Both the position numbers and the translations under genes were made by a program. From the NCBI GenBank assembly GCA_002401565.1, contig NVTL01000038.1, positions 23,561 to 30,022 on the forward strand: DNA of 6,462 bases. Reading direction: 5' to 3'. The notes beneath the pieces were generated by a model, which was not told the DNA's origin, searched no databases, and worked only from the letters and a program-made list of their open reading frames with translations. The first letter of the stretch is position 1, and each line of letters begins with the position of its first letter. Below, one piece after another: positions 1 through 5,732 of this stretch. This stretch comes from Rhodospirillaceae bacterium. Its GTDB lineage: Bacteria; Pseudomonadota; Alphaproteobacteria; Rhodospirillales; Magnetovibrionaceae.

Positions 1-175
1 TCAACACATAATGCCCACGGGCGGCAAAGATGGTTTCAGACGACGGGTCAGACGATGGCGCCGAAGTCAATAAAACCAGAACCTTGCGATGTTCATCGAC
101 GATTTTAGCAAAATCCGCCGCCGCAACAACCTGCGGCACCCATAGCGTTACCAAACAGAGGAAATATTTAAGCAT
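1..175 (-). CDS. Secreted protein, N-terminal fragment (cut by window edge)
   Basis: The reading frame opens at an ATG (173-175) and stays open to the left edge, giving 58 residues of a longer protein. It starts MLKYFLCLVTLWVPQVVAAA, a typical Sec signal peptide: a lysine, a hydrophobic core, and a likely signal peptidase I site after the alanines near residues 18-20. The mature part begins ADFAKIVDEHRKVLVLLTSA, a short helix followed by a hydrophobic beta strand and then a Ser/Asp/Pro-rich loop. That pattern loosely recalls the small periplasmic DUF4174 proteins, but too little is visible to assign it. A G-rich stretch (GGTGGGA) just before the ATG can serve as ribosome binding site. It follows the creD-linked small gene after 63 bases on the same strand, so it may be the next gene of that unit or have its own promoter; I found no convincing one. 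Confidence 0.6.
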   Translation of the reverse strand, partial: MLKYFLCLVTLWVPQVVAAADFAKIVDEHRKVLVLLTSAPSSDPSSETIFAARGHYVL

Positions 176-233
176 TGTCCCACCCACACAAATTACACGT
201 TGTAAAATTAGTAGCAAAAGCACCCTCAATCAA

Positions 234-246
234 CAAGTTTAACTTG
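234..246. repeat. 13-bp perfect palindrome at the end of the small gene
   Basis: CAAGTT-T-AACTTG is a perfect inverted repeat overlapping the stop codon (239-241) of the small gene and lying 59 bases before the next start codon. The arms are short and AT-rich with no T-tract on either side, so it is a weak candidate for an operator or transcript-end structure. A match of this length can also arise by chance. Confidence 0.25.
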
Positions 247-448
247 CTGAACAGGACCGCTTTATCAACTTAGGCTTATCGGAATGGCCCGATAAGTTTT
301 TTGCCGGGCGGTCATAACCATGCGCGGCAAGCCAATCGACGGATTCTTTGATTAAAGAGGAACCCAAATCTCTTTGGGCGATCAAGGTGGCGAATAAATA
401 GATATATCCCGCCTGTACCTTTTCATTTTGTCTGTTCGGGATCATCAT
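239..448 (-). CDS. Small unknown protein coupled to creD
   Basis: A 69-residue protein that I do not recognise. Its ATG (446-448) overlaps the creD stop codon as ATGA, and GAGGGG lies seven bases upstream, so translation is well supported and probably coupled to creD. A second ATG follows immediately, so either methionine could start. The N-terminal half (about residues 11-45) is mildly amphipathic with an aromatic patch (AGYIYLFATLIAQRDLG) that is too short and interrupted by charge to be a clear membrane helix. The C-terminal third is basic and polar (RPAKNLSGHSDKPKLIKRS) and looks disordered. There is no signal peptide. Being the last cistron after creD, it should share the cre-tag promoter. 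A plus-strand terminator-like hairpin (275-302) falls inside its C-terminal codons, which is odd and leaves some doubt about the exact end of the conserved part. Confidence 0.6.
   Translation of the reverse strand: MMIPNRQNEKVQAGYIYLFATLIAQRDLGSSLIKESVDWLAAHGYDRPAKNLSGHSDKPKLIKRSCSAS
275..302 (+). terminator. Terminator-like hairpin pointing along the plus strand
   Basis: CTTATCGG (275-282) pairs perfectly with CCGATAAG (289-296) across a six-base loop, and six Ts follow at once (297-302). That is the form of a Rho-independent terminator read along the plus strand. Along the minus strand the hairpin has no T-tract after it, so it would not be an efficient terminator for the creD transcript. 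No plus-strand gene is seen upstream of it, so any target would be antisense RNA. The stem is only half GC, so strength is uncertain. Confidence 0.4.
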
Positions 449-1815
449 GATACGACCCCTCGTTCTTTGACAGCATCAGCCTTTTGGCCCATTTGAGCCC
501 AATCCACATGGCGGGTCAGCACCATGATGAAGGCTAAAACAGCAAACAAAAAACCAGCGCCCAACAAAAGGGCATAATCTTCGGCTTGGATCAGCAAAAA
601 GAGTGCGCCGTATAAGCCCGAAATCATGCTGCCAAACACCAGCCCTCTGGCTATGCTTTTCAGCACAAAGGTGACGTAAAAGCTCAACAAACCAATGCAA
701 GCCAAACTCGCGATAAGGTAGGCCCAGACAAAGGCTATGTGTTCCGATAATGACATCAAAAGCAGATAAAAAAGGACCAAAGCAACGCCGACCAATCCAT
801 ATTGAATCGCATGAATGCGCAGGTCTTTGAGGACTTCAAACAAAAAGAACACGACAAAAGTAAGCCCAATAAATAAAATCGCGTATTTGGTGGATCTGTT
901 GGCTTGGGCATATACGTCGACGCCTTGATGCAAAGTCACCCCAAAGCCATTGTCTTGAAATTTCTGACAGCTAGATGCCGTAAAGCAATCTTCAAAAAGT
1001 TGTTTCATGTTGGTCGCAAAATAGGATGTTTCCCAAGTCGCGTTGAAGCCATTTTCAGACACATCATAATTTTTGGGTAAATACCGCCCCTGAAAGCTGG
1101 GGCTTGGCCATGTCGACGAGAACTCAACCTTTGTGTATTTTCCCACGGGCAAGATTGAAAATGATTTCAGGCCATTCAGATCCAGCTTGATCTCAAAATC
1201 TATAACCCCGTTTTTCAAAATATCAACCAGCAAGGGGGCATGAAGACCTTGATAAATTTTTGTTGTTTGTGTTCCGGCCTGAAAAGGATAGGGCTCGCCA
1301 TTCAACTGAGCTTCGACGGAACGTTTGATCCCCCGAATGTCACTGACCCCCAACACCAAATAAGGAGCTTTCCAAGTTATATTCGGGCCAGACGCCAATT
1401 CAGATAGGTCAAACTGACCGTTCATATGTGTTTTAGAAAGATAAACGGGAACCTTGTAGATGCCTCTGTAGCGTTCTTCGGTCGTAATATCGGATTTGAC
1501 GTTTAAGATGATTGGAAGAAAGTATTTTTCGCGGTTAATCAGGATTTCTGTCTGAATATTTTCAAATCCATTTTTGCCTTCAATACGCTCTGTTTTCATT
1601 TCTTTGACTTGATAAGGAACGATCAAAACAGGCCCGGATAGTTTTTGCGGACCGGACCAGCTTTCACTGATGTCTTGTTCAACCTTTTCTTTGGTTGATG
1701 AACGTTCATAAATGATGTCTGTGACCGACGACAACATCACCAGTAAAGCGAGGCATAATCCCGCGACGGTGAGTATTTTATACAGCAGTGTTTTTTGCGT
1801 GGTGGTTGTTTGCAT
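445..1815 (-). CDS. creD: Inner-membrane protein CreD
   Basis: This 456-residue protein matches the CreD family (E. coli CreD is about 450 residues). CreD is the main output of the CreBC two-component system. It is linked to envelope integrity and, in several gammaproteobacteria, to beta-lactam tolerance; its biochemical activity is unknown. One N-terminal membrane helix (about residues 13-33) is followed by the family signature SWSGPQKLSGPVLIVPY (52-68). A large periplasmic beta-rich domain runs to about residue 308, with two cysteines (277 and 283) that could form a disulphide. About six C-terminal helices (310-435) carry the conserved stretches RSTKYAILFIGLTF, LSEHI, EDYALLLGAG and TRHVDW. 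The ATG has GAGGA seven bases upstream. It is separated from creC by 90 bases containing its own cre tag and promoter, and its stop overlaps the start of the small downstream gene. No truncation or frameshift is seen. Confidence 0.95.
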   Translation of the reverse strand: MQTTTTQKTLLYKILTVAGLCLALLVMLSSVTDIIYERSSTKEKVEQDISESWSGPQKLSGPVLIVPYQVKEMKTERIEGKNGFENIQTEILINREKYFLPIILNVKSDITTEERYRGIYKVPVYLSKTHMNGQFDLSELASGPNITWKAPYLVLGVSDIRGIKRSVEAQLNGEPYPFQAGTQTTKIYQGLHAPLLVDILKNGVIDFEIKLDLNGLKSFSILPVGKYTKVEFSSTWPSPSFQGRYLPKNYDVSENGFNATWETSYFATNMKQLFEDCFTASSCQKFQDNGFGVTLHQGVDVYAQANRSTKYAILFIGLTFVVFFLFEVLKDLRIHAIQYGLVGVALVLFYLLLMSLSEHIAFVWAYLIASLACIGLLSFYVTFVLKSIARGLVFGSMISGLYGALFLLIQAEDYALLLGAGFLFAVLAFIMVLTRHVDWAQMGQKADAVKERGVVS

Positions 1816-1858
1816 GGCGCAATCCTCAAATTTTCAGTTGAAGAAAGCCTAAACCGCC

Positions 1859-1888
1859 AATATGAACAGCGTATGCGGTGAATGTGAA
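1859..1888 (-). promoter_or_regulatory. Likely creD promoter
   Basis: On the minus strand TTCACA (1883-1888, five of six to the -35 consensus) is followed by an 18-base spacer and CATATT (1859-1864, four of six to the -10 consensus). The -35 hexamer is made from one half of the cre tag, so bound CreB would sit at or against the -35 region. The slightly long spacer and imperfect -10 fit a promoter that needs an activator. The start site itself is inferred. Confidence 0.5.
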
Positions 1889-1899
1889 AAACGTGTGAA
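1878..1899 (-). promoter_or_regulatory. CreB binding site (cre tag) with an extra half-site
   Basis: Read on the minus strand this is TTCAC, six bases (ACGTTT), TTCAC, one base, TTCAC. The first two copies (1895-1899 and 1884-1888) form an exact match to the cre/blr tag TTCAC-N6-TTCAC bound by CreB and its relatives such as BlrA of Aeromonas. The third copy (1878-1882) is additional. The tag lies six bases beyond the creC stop codon and 62 bases before the creD start, in the right orientation to activate creD. Identification rests on the exact motif plus the neighbouring creB, creC and creD. Confidence 0.88.
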
Positions 1900-1905
1900 A
1901 TCAGC

Positions 1906-3330
1906 CTAAATCACAAAAGATAGTTCAACCCGGCAACCATCTGTTTGGGTTGATACCGAGATATCGCCTTGATGCAGCAACATTACCTCTTTGGCAAAAC
2001 TCAAACCCAGCCCTGTGCTTTTTTTGTGCGTATCGGGGCGGGGCAAAGAATAAAAACGGTCAAAGATTTTAGCGGTCGCGTACTCTGGAACGCCCGGTCC
2101 TTGGTCAAAAATGCTCAAAAGGTAACGTCCGTCTAAGGCCACACCTTTAATGGTTAAAACACCTTTGTTCGGTGAAAATTCAATCGCATTGTCGATGACA
2201 TTGTTCAGAGTTTGGCGGATTAAAAAGGGGTCTCCGCTTAAGGTTTCACACACGTCAACATCGACCATGACCTGAAGATTTTTTTGTAATAAAGCGACTT
2301 CAAAACTGGACACTATACCCTGCACCATAACTTTAAGATTGATCGAACTTGTATCGTCCAAATGTTGGCGTTGTTCTAGCCGTGCAAGGTCTAACAAGCG
2401 ATCGACAATGTCTTGAATGCGATGTGTTTCTTCTCTGATATTTTTGATAAACCGTGAACGGTCTTGGTGCGCCATGTCTTCGGTTAGCAGTTCCGAAGCT
2501 CCGGCAATGCCCGACAGCGGGCTTTTGAGTTCGTGGGTTAGGGTATGCACATAGTTTTCAATATATTGCTTGCCGTCCAAAGCTTCGCGCATGGCTTCGA
2601 TGGCTTGGCCCAATTGATACAGTTCCGGTTCAGATATTTCGGGCAAACTGACTTTTGCCCCCTTCTGCACGGCGTGGGCATAATCCATCAATTTTCGCGT
2701 AGACCGGGCGAGGTATTCCGAAAACAACCAGCCAAGCGCCAACGTCAAAACAAACAAGACAAGTGCGGCTTGAGTGATGTTTTTCTGGCTCAGTTGAATA
2801 AAGGGCAGAACGCTTATGGAGGGTTTATACACCGTCAAAACGCCGATAATTTCGCCTTTGTATTTGATCGGAGCCGCAACGTACATGGTCGATGACGTTT
2901 CATCGGCTTCATTCGCGCGGGTTGTTCTGGCCCCATATTTTCCTTGCAGCGTAAAGTGCACATCGTTCCATCGTGAATAATCTTTGCCCACCGCTTTGCC
3001 TTGATTGGAATCAAAAATCACCAGCCCCGTGGCATCAGTAATATATACATGCGACGTCGCTTGATTTTTTTCCAAGCCCCAAATTTCGGCGTTCATGGTG
3101 CGGTCGAGAAACCTTTGCATAGACTTTGAAAAATCGCTATCGGCTAAAGTCGCCTTTCGCACATCAACCCCCACCATTTCGGCCAATAAATTTGCCGTAT
3201 CGACCATGGTTTCTTCCATGGCTTGGCGCACGGCGGGGCGAAATTCATCACGCACACTTTTCAACAAAAAAAGGCCCGCAACGGCGACAACCAAAAAATA
3301 TCCAAGAAAAATGCGATGACTGAGTTTCAT
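1906..3330 (-). CDS. creC: Sensor histidine kinase CreC
   Basis: An inner-membrane sensor kinase of 474 residues, the same length as E. coli CreC, expected to phosphorylate and dephosphorylate CreB. The first helix (about residues 8-25) is followed by a periplasmic Cache-like sensor domain (about 30-180, with HVYITDATGLVIFDS at 94-108 and a MYVAAPI strand). A second helix (about 184-207) leads into a HAMP linker (about 208-257). The dimerisation domain carries the phospho-acceptor His266 in THELKSPLSG. The ATPase domain has the N box (Asn377 and Asn381 in LNNVIDNAIEF), G1 (DQGPGV, 409-414), F box (FDRFY, 423-427) and G2 (TGLGLSF, 439-445). All catalytic motifs are intact. Its ATG follows the creB TAA stop with no gap, and GAGG inside the last creB codons is the ribosome binding site, so the two are translationally linked. 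The signal is unsettled in the family. Confidence 0.95.
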   Translation of the reverse strand: MKLSHRIFLGYFLVVAVAGLFLLKSVRDEFRPAVRQAMEETMVDTANLLAEMVGVDVRKATLADSDFSKSMQRFLDRTMNAEIWGLEKNQATSHVYITDATGLVIFDSNQGKAVGKDYSRWNDVHFTLQGKYGARTTRANEADETSSTMYVAAPIKYKGEIIGVLTVYKPSISVLPFIQLSQKNITQAALVLFVLTLALGWLFSEYLARSTRKLMDYAHAVQKGAKVSLPEISEPELYQLGQAIEAMREALDGKQYIENYVHTLTHELKSPLSGIAGASELLTEDMAHQDRSRFIKNIREETHRIQDIVDRLLDLARLEQRQHLDDTSSINLKVMVQGIVSSFEVALLQKNLQVMVDVDVCETLSGDPFLIRQTLNNVIDNAIEFSPNKGVLTIKGVALDGRYLLSIFDQGPGVPEYATAKIFDRFYSLPRPDTHKKSTGLGLSFAKEVMLLHQGDISVSTQTDGCRVELSFVI

Positions 3331-3999
3331 TTAAACCTCGATACTATAGCCCATGCCCCGGTGCGTTTTAATCAAGTCTGCATCCGCGTCAATGTTGCGT
3401 AATTTCCCACGGAGCATTTTGATATGGGCATCAACCGTACGGTCCATACTGGCCTCTGGTGCGTCCCAAACCTGTTCCATTAATTGAGCCCGACTAAAAA
3501 TACGTTCGGGCTGTGACAATAGCAGTTTTAGCAATCTATATTCATAGCGGGTCAAATCCATTAGTGTATTTTCATACACAATCCGCCCCTTTAGGTCATC
3601 GACCTGAAACACACCGGAACTGTTTGTTGGCGTTGTTTGCAAACGTTTGAAGATGACTTTGATGCGCGCGACCAGTTCACGGGGGCTGAACGGTTTAACC
3701 ACATAATCATCTGCGCCAATTTCAAACCCCACAACCCGGTCAATTTCATCTTTTCTGGCGGTCAGAAAAATAATCGGAATATCACTAAAGGTGCGAATAT
3801 TTTTACAAACATCAAACCCGTTCATGTCGGGCAAACCCACATCCAAAATGATTAAATCAACCGTATGGCTTTTCAGGTAATCCAGGCCGTCTTGGCCCAA
3901 AGTTTTCCATTCAGCCGAAAAATTTTCCGTTTCCAGCGCATAAAAAATAGTATCCGCGATGGACCGTTCATCTTCGATGAGTAAGATATGTTTGTTCAT
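3331..3999 (-). CDS. creB: Response regulator CreB (OmpR/PhoB type)
   Basis: A 222-residue cytoplasmic response regulator. The receiver domain (about 1-120) has the acidic pair Asp10/Glu11, phospho-acceptor Asp53 in ILDVGLPD, Thr80 and Lys102 in VKPFSPREL. The C-terminal winged-helix domain (about 128-220) has LTRYEYRLLKLLL, the recognition helix region DRTVDAHIKMLRGKL (186-200) and the wing THRGMGY (212-218). The sequence follows E. coli CreB closely, notably DVGLPD, GLEIGADDYV-like and THRGMGYS stretches, and a perfect CreB binding site lies before creD. I chose the ATG at 3997-3999 because the receiver fold begins at once with KHILLIEDE. A TTG-initiated extension to 4089 adds 30 residues with no family counterpart, and an ATG four codons upstream is possible. 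The ribosome binding site is weak. creA is absent; a hydrolase gene lies 108 bases upstream. Confidence 0.93.
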   Translation of the reverse strand: MNKHILLIEDERSIADTIFYALETENFSAEWKTLGQDGLDYLKSHTVDLIILDVGLPDMNGFDVCKNIRTFSDIPIIFLTARKDEIDRVVGFEIGADDYVVKPFSPRELVARIKVIFKRLQTTPTNSSGVFQVDDLKGRIVYENTLMDLTRYEYRLLKLLLSQPERIFSRAQLMEQVWDAPEASMDRTVDAHIKMLRGKLRNIDADADLIKTHRGMGYSIEV

Positions 4000-4038
4000 G
4001 GAACCCAACATCAATTTAAGCGGGGAAGTGTAATATTG

Positions 4039-4067
4039 ATAATGCCTCTGTAAAGCCCGCTCGACAA
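4039..4067 (-). promoter_or_regulatory. Possible creBC promoter
   Basis: On the minus strand TTGTCG (4062-4067) and CATTAT (4039-4044) are separated by 17 bases; each matches four of six consensus positions. It lies in the 108-base gap between the hydrolase stop and the creB start, about 40 bases before the latter. No terminator hairpin is evident in this gap, so creBC may also receive transcription from the genes upstream. No TTCAC-N6-TTCAC site is present here, so autoregulation through a cre tag is not supported. Confidence 0.25.
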
Positions 4068-4107
4068 TATTTTTTAACGTCCTGAACAATAAGGAAAACT
4101 TGTTAAA

Positions 4108-4932
4108 TCATCTATGATAGGAATACTTTACTGGATTGGTCCCATCCGTTTCTGCGATTAAGTGATATTGGATGTCTGTCCGCAGGTATTTTCGGTTATT
4201 ATTATCAAAGAGTTGCAGAACTTCCTCATGAGGGTGTCCGTATTTCGCCCAGCAACTTATTCCCAGCACAGCATCGTCAGGGCAATGATCGAGCCAGGTC
4301 GGTTGGCCATGCCTGTCTAGGCTTCCGTTACGTGAACCGTGGTGGGGAACTTTGAAAAACTGAACATTATCCGGAATTTTTGGTGCGGCTTCTTTCCAGG
4401 CTTCGGCTTCGGCATCTCCGCTCAGAAGAAAGGCGTGATCGCCCAGTGTCAGCAGTAAAATCACCGAATTATTATTCTGATCAGAGGTGTAAAAACCGGG
4501 CTTTGGCCACAGGACCTCGACAGTAGCATCTCCAAGATTTGGCAGAATTCTGTTATTGTCTAATGCTTGTTGTTTTTGAACCTTTTTTGATCTTCTTGCG
4601 TAAGACATTAATTGCGTCTGAATTGTTCGCCGTCCTTCTTTGGGATACCAAAACCATTCTGTGCCAAATTCACGCATCATGCCCTTAAGACCTTGTCCAT
4701 GGTCAGCGTGATCGTGGCTCAACAAGACAAACTTAAACAGGTGAGAAGAATTTGCATTCACATACTTCTCAGTTCTCAGGCGGCGCTTGAAAAAATTTAA
4801 AGCGGATTGATTGGCAGACGTATCATTGCAATCGACCAATCCAAAATGCCAGTTTCCGGCACTGTCTTGGGATTCGATGACGATGCAATCTCCCCATCCC
4901 ACATCCATGACAATAACTCTCAACAGTGACAT
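4108..4932 (-). CDS. ComEC/Rec2-type metallo-beta-lactamase-fold hydrolase
   Basis: A 274-residue soluble hydrolase with no signal peptide or membrane helices, corresponding to the C-terminal hydrolase domain of ComEC/Rec2 competence proteins without their channel part. The order of motifs is complete: a first strand with MDVGWGDCIVI (9-19; the usual glutamine of DVGQGD is tryptophan), the zinc motif HDHADH (73-78), NNNSVILLL (153-161), the bridging aspartate in SGDAE (Asp173), VPHHGSRNGS (195-204) and YGHPHEEVL (231-239). The active site should therefore bind two metal ions and cleave a phosphodiester, either nucleic acid or a nucleotide, but the substrate cannot be read off. The ATG has AAGGA seven bases upstream. 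It follows the unknown 194-residue gene by 18 bases, probably in one transcript. Stand-alone proteins of this type often occur in defence islands; that role is inferred from context. Confidence 0.85.
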   Translation of the reverse strand: MSLLRVIVMDVGWGDCIVIESQDSAGNWHFGLVDCNDTSANQSALNFFKRRLRTEKYVNANSSHLFKFVLLSHDHADHGQGLKGMMREFGTEWFWYPKEGRRTIQTQLMSYARRSKKVQKQQALDNNRILPNLGDATVEVLWPKPGFYTSDQNNNSVILLLTLGDHAFLLSGDAEAEAWKEAAPKIPDNVQFFKVPHHGSRNGSLDRHGQPTWLDHCPDDAVLGISCWAKYGHPHEEVLQLFDNNNRKYLRTDIQYHLIAETDGTNPVKYSYHR

Positions 4933-4950
4933 TTGATCTTCCTTATCTGA

Positions 4951-5535
4951 TTATCCTAATTTGGGCGTGGGTGTATCATCTTTTTTGCGGAGCACCATGT
5001 CAGGATTCGCGTGGTATTCTTCTTGGATGGACAGCAGTAAATCTGCATCCCATTTTTGAAAGGCTTCGGTTTCTTGAGGAGAAAACACAACGTCTTCTCG
5101 CCTGTCGTGCATTTGTTCCAAAAAGGTATTGGTGTCCAAATGGTGTTCGGTGAAATTGTATGCGGGGCGAAAGGCTTCCAAGCTCACCCGGTACACAGCC
5201 CCCCGTTCATGGCCGTCACCCATGAACAGCGAATTGGGTAACCATATGGCGTTCTGGTCCAGATAAAAATCCTCATCATCTTGATCTAAGGCTTCCACCA
5301 TTTCCCCAAAACCGCCGGTGGTTCCGAACAAAGGCTCACCATTCAGGGGGCCTAGGATAATCGCGGACATACCAAGCATCAAAACAGGGCCATTGTACCA
5401 TTTGGTCTCAAGCAACCAACCGGGAGCCGGCGTGGTCGTTTCAATACAAAAGTAAAAGCAACGGGTAAACGGAAACCCCTCTTCATTTTTGATTGAATCG
5501 ATGATGACAGGAATCGTTGGTGGTCCCATTTTCAT
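4951..5535 (-). CDS. Unrecognised acidic protein beside the hydrolase
   Basis: A 194-residue protein that I cannot place in a family. It has no signal peptide or clear membrane helix. The N-terminal half alternates hydrophobic strands and turns rich in Gly and Pro (for example GPVLMLGMSAIILGPLNGEP and the following TTGGFGEM), suggesting a beta-rich fold. The middle is strongly acidic (ALDQDDEDFYLDQ). The C-terminal half has helix-like segments with conserved-looking aromatic and charged residues (ETEAFQKWDADLLLSIQEEY) and a polar tail. I chose the ATG at 5533-5535, with GGAAAG just upstream; a second ATG two codons on is possible. A TTG six codons earlier is less likely because it begins at the edge of the 13-bp repeat array. 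The array occupies the leader immediately before the start. The hydrolase gene follows after 18 bases, so a shared pathway is plausible. Confidence 0.7.
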   Translation of the reverse strand: MKMGPPTIPVIIDSIKNEEGFPFTRCFYFCIETTTPAPGWLLETKWYNGPVLMLGMSAIILGPLNGEPLFGTTGGFGEMVEALDQDDEDFYLDQNAIWLPNSLFMGDGHERGAVYRVSLEAFRPAYNFTEHHLDTNTFLEQMHDRREDVVFSPQETEAFQKWDADLLLSIQEEYHANPDMVLRKKDDTPTPKLG

Positions 5536-5551
5536 GATCTTTCCATATGCC

Positions 5552-5613
5552 AAGTCGTTATGCTAAGTCGTTATGCTAAGTCGTTATGCTAAGTCGTTAT
5601 GCTAAGTCGTTAT
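5552..5613. repeat. Tandem array of a 13-bp unit, 4.8 copies
   Basis: AAGTCGTTATGCT is repeated four times without a mismatch (5552-5564, 5565-5577, 5578-5590, 5591-5603), followed by ten bases of a fifth copy (5604-5613). On the transcribed strand the unit is AGCATAACGACTT. The array ends 16 bases before the start codon of the 194-residue protein, so it lies in its leader or promoter region. A -10-like TACAAT on the minus strand (5612-5617) overlaps the distal end of the array. Perfect identity suggests recent slippage expansion. There are no spacers, so this is not a CRISPR array. Confidence 0.95.
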
Positions 5614-5703
5614 TGTACAAATCAAACATTGAAGTAAGATTCAAATAACCAACCATCTATGCGTTTTAAATATATAGTTAAATCAACCTAACACAGAATG
5701 TAT

Positions 5704-5724
5704 AGTTAATAAATATTATTAACT
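5704..5724. repeat. AT-rich palindrome after the deaminase-like gene
   Basis: AGTTAATAA (5704-5712) and TTATTAACT (5716-5724) are perfect inverted repeats around a three-base loop, starting eight bases beyond the stop codon of the deaminase-like gene. It could be a weak transcript-end hairpin for that gene, though it has no GC-rich stem and no T-tract, or a protein binding site for the gene downstream. Related AGTTAA/TTAACT motifs occur nearby. Confidence 0.45.
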
Positions 5725-5732
5725 AATTTCAA

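Noticed and set aside
30..242. 70-residue plus-strand open frame
   Set aside because: It runs antisense to the signal-peptide gene at 1-175 and across the gap, has no ribosome binding site, and its composition (many Thr, Cys and Ser) is not protein-like.
476..700. 74-residue minus-strand frame inside creD
   Set aside because: It is an out-of-frame shadow of the C-terminal creD helices with Arg- and Cys-rich composition.
2545..2895. 116-residue plus-strand open frame
   Set aside because: It is antisense to intact creC, whose motifs and length fully explain the region.
4000..4089. TTG-initiated N-terminal extension of CreB
   Set aside because: CreB and its relatives start just before the first receiver strand, the extension has no counterpart in the family, and the candidate promoter lies inside it.
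4000..4107. Cre tag or rho-independent terminator between the hydrolase gene and creB
   Set aside because: No pair of TTCAC or GTGAA motifs and no GC-rich stem with a T-tract is present in this gap.
4926..5153. 75-residue plus-strand open frame
   Set aside because: It is antisense to the end of the 194-residue gene and the junction with the hydrolase; it has no ribosome binding site and no recognisable features.
5552..5613. CRISPR array
   Set aside because: The 13-base units abut without spacers and are far shorter than CRISPR repeats.
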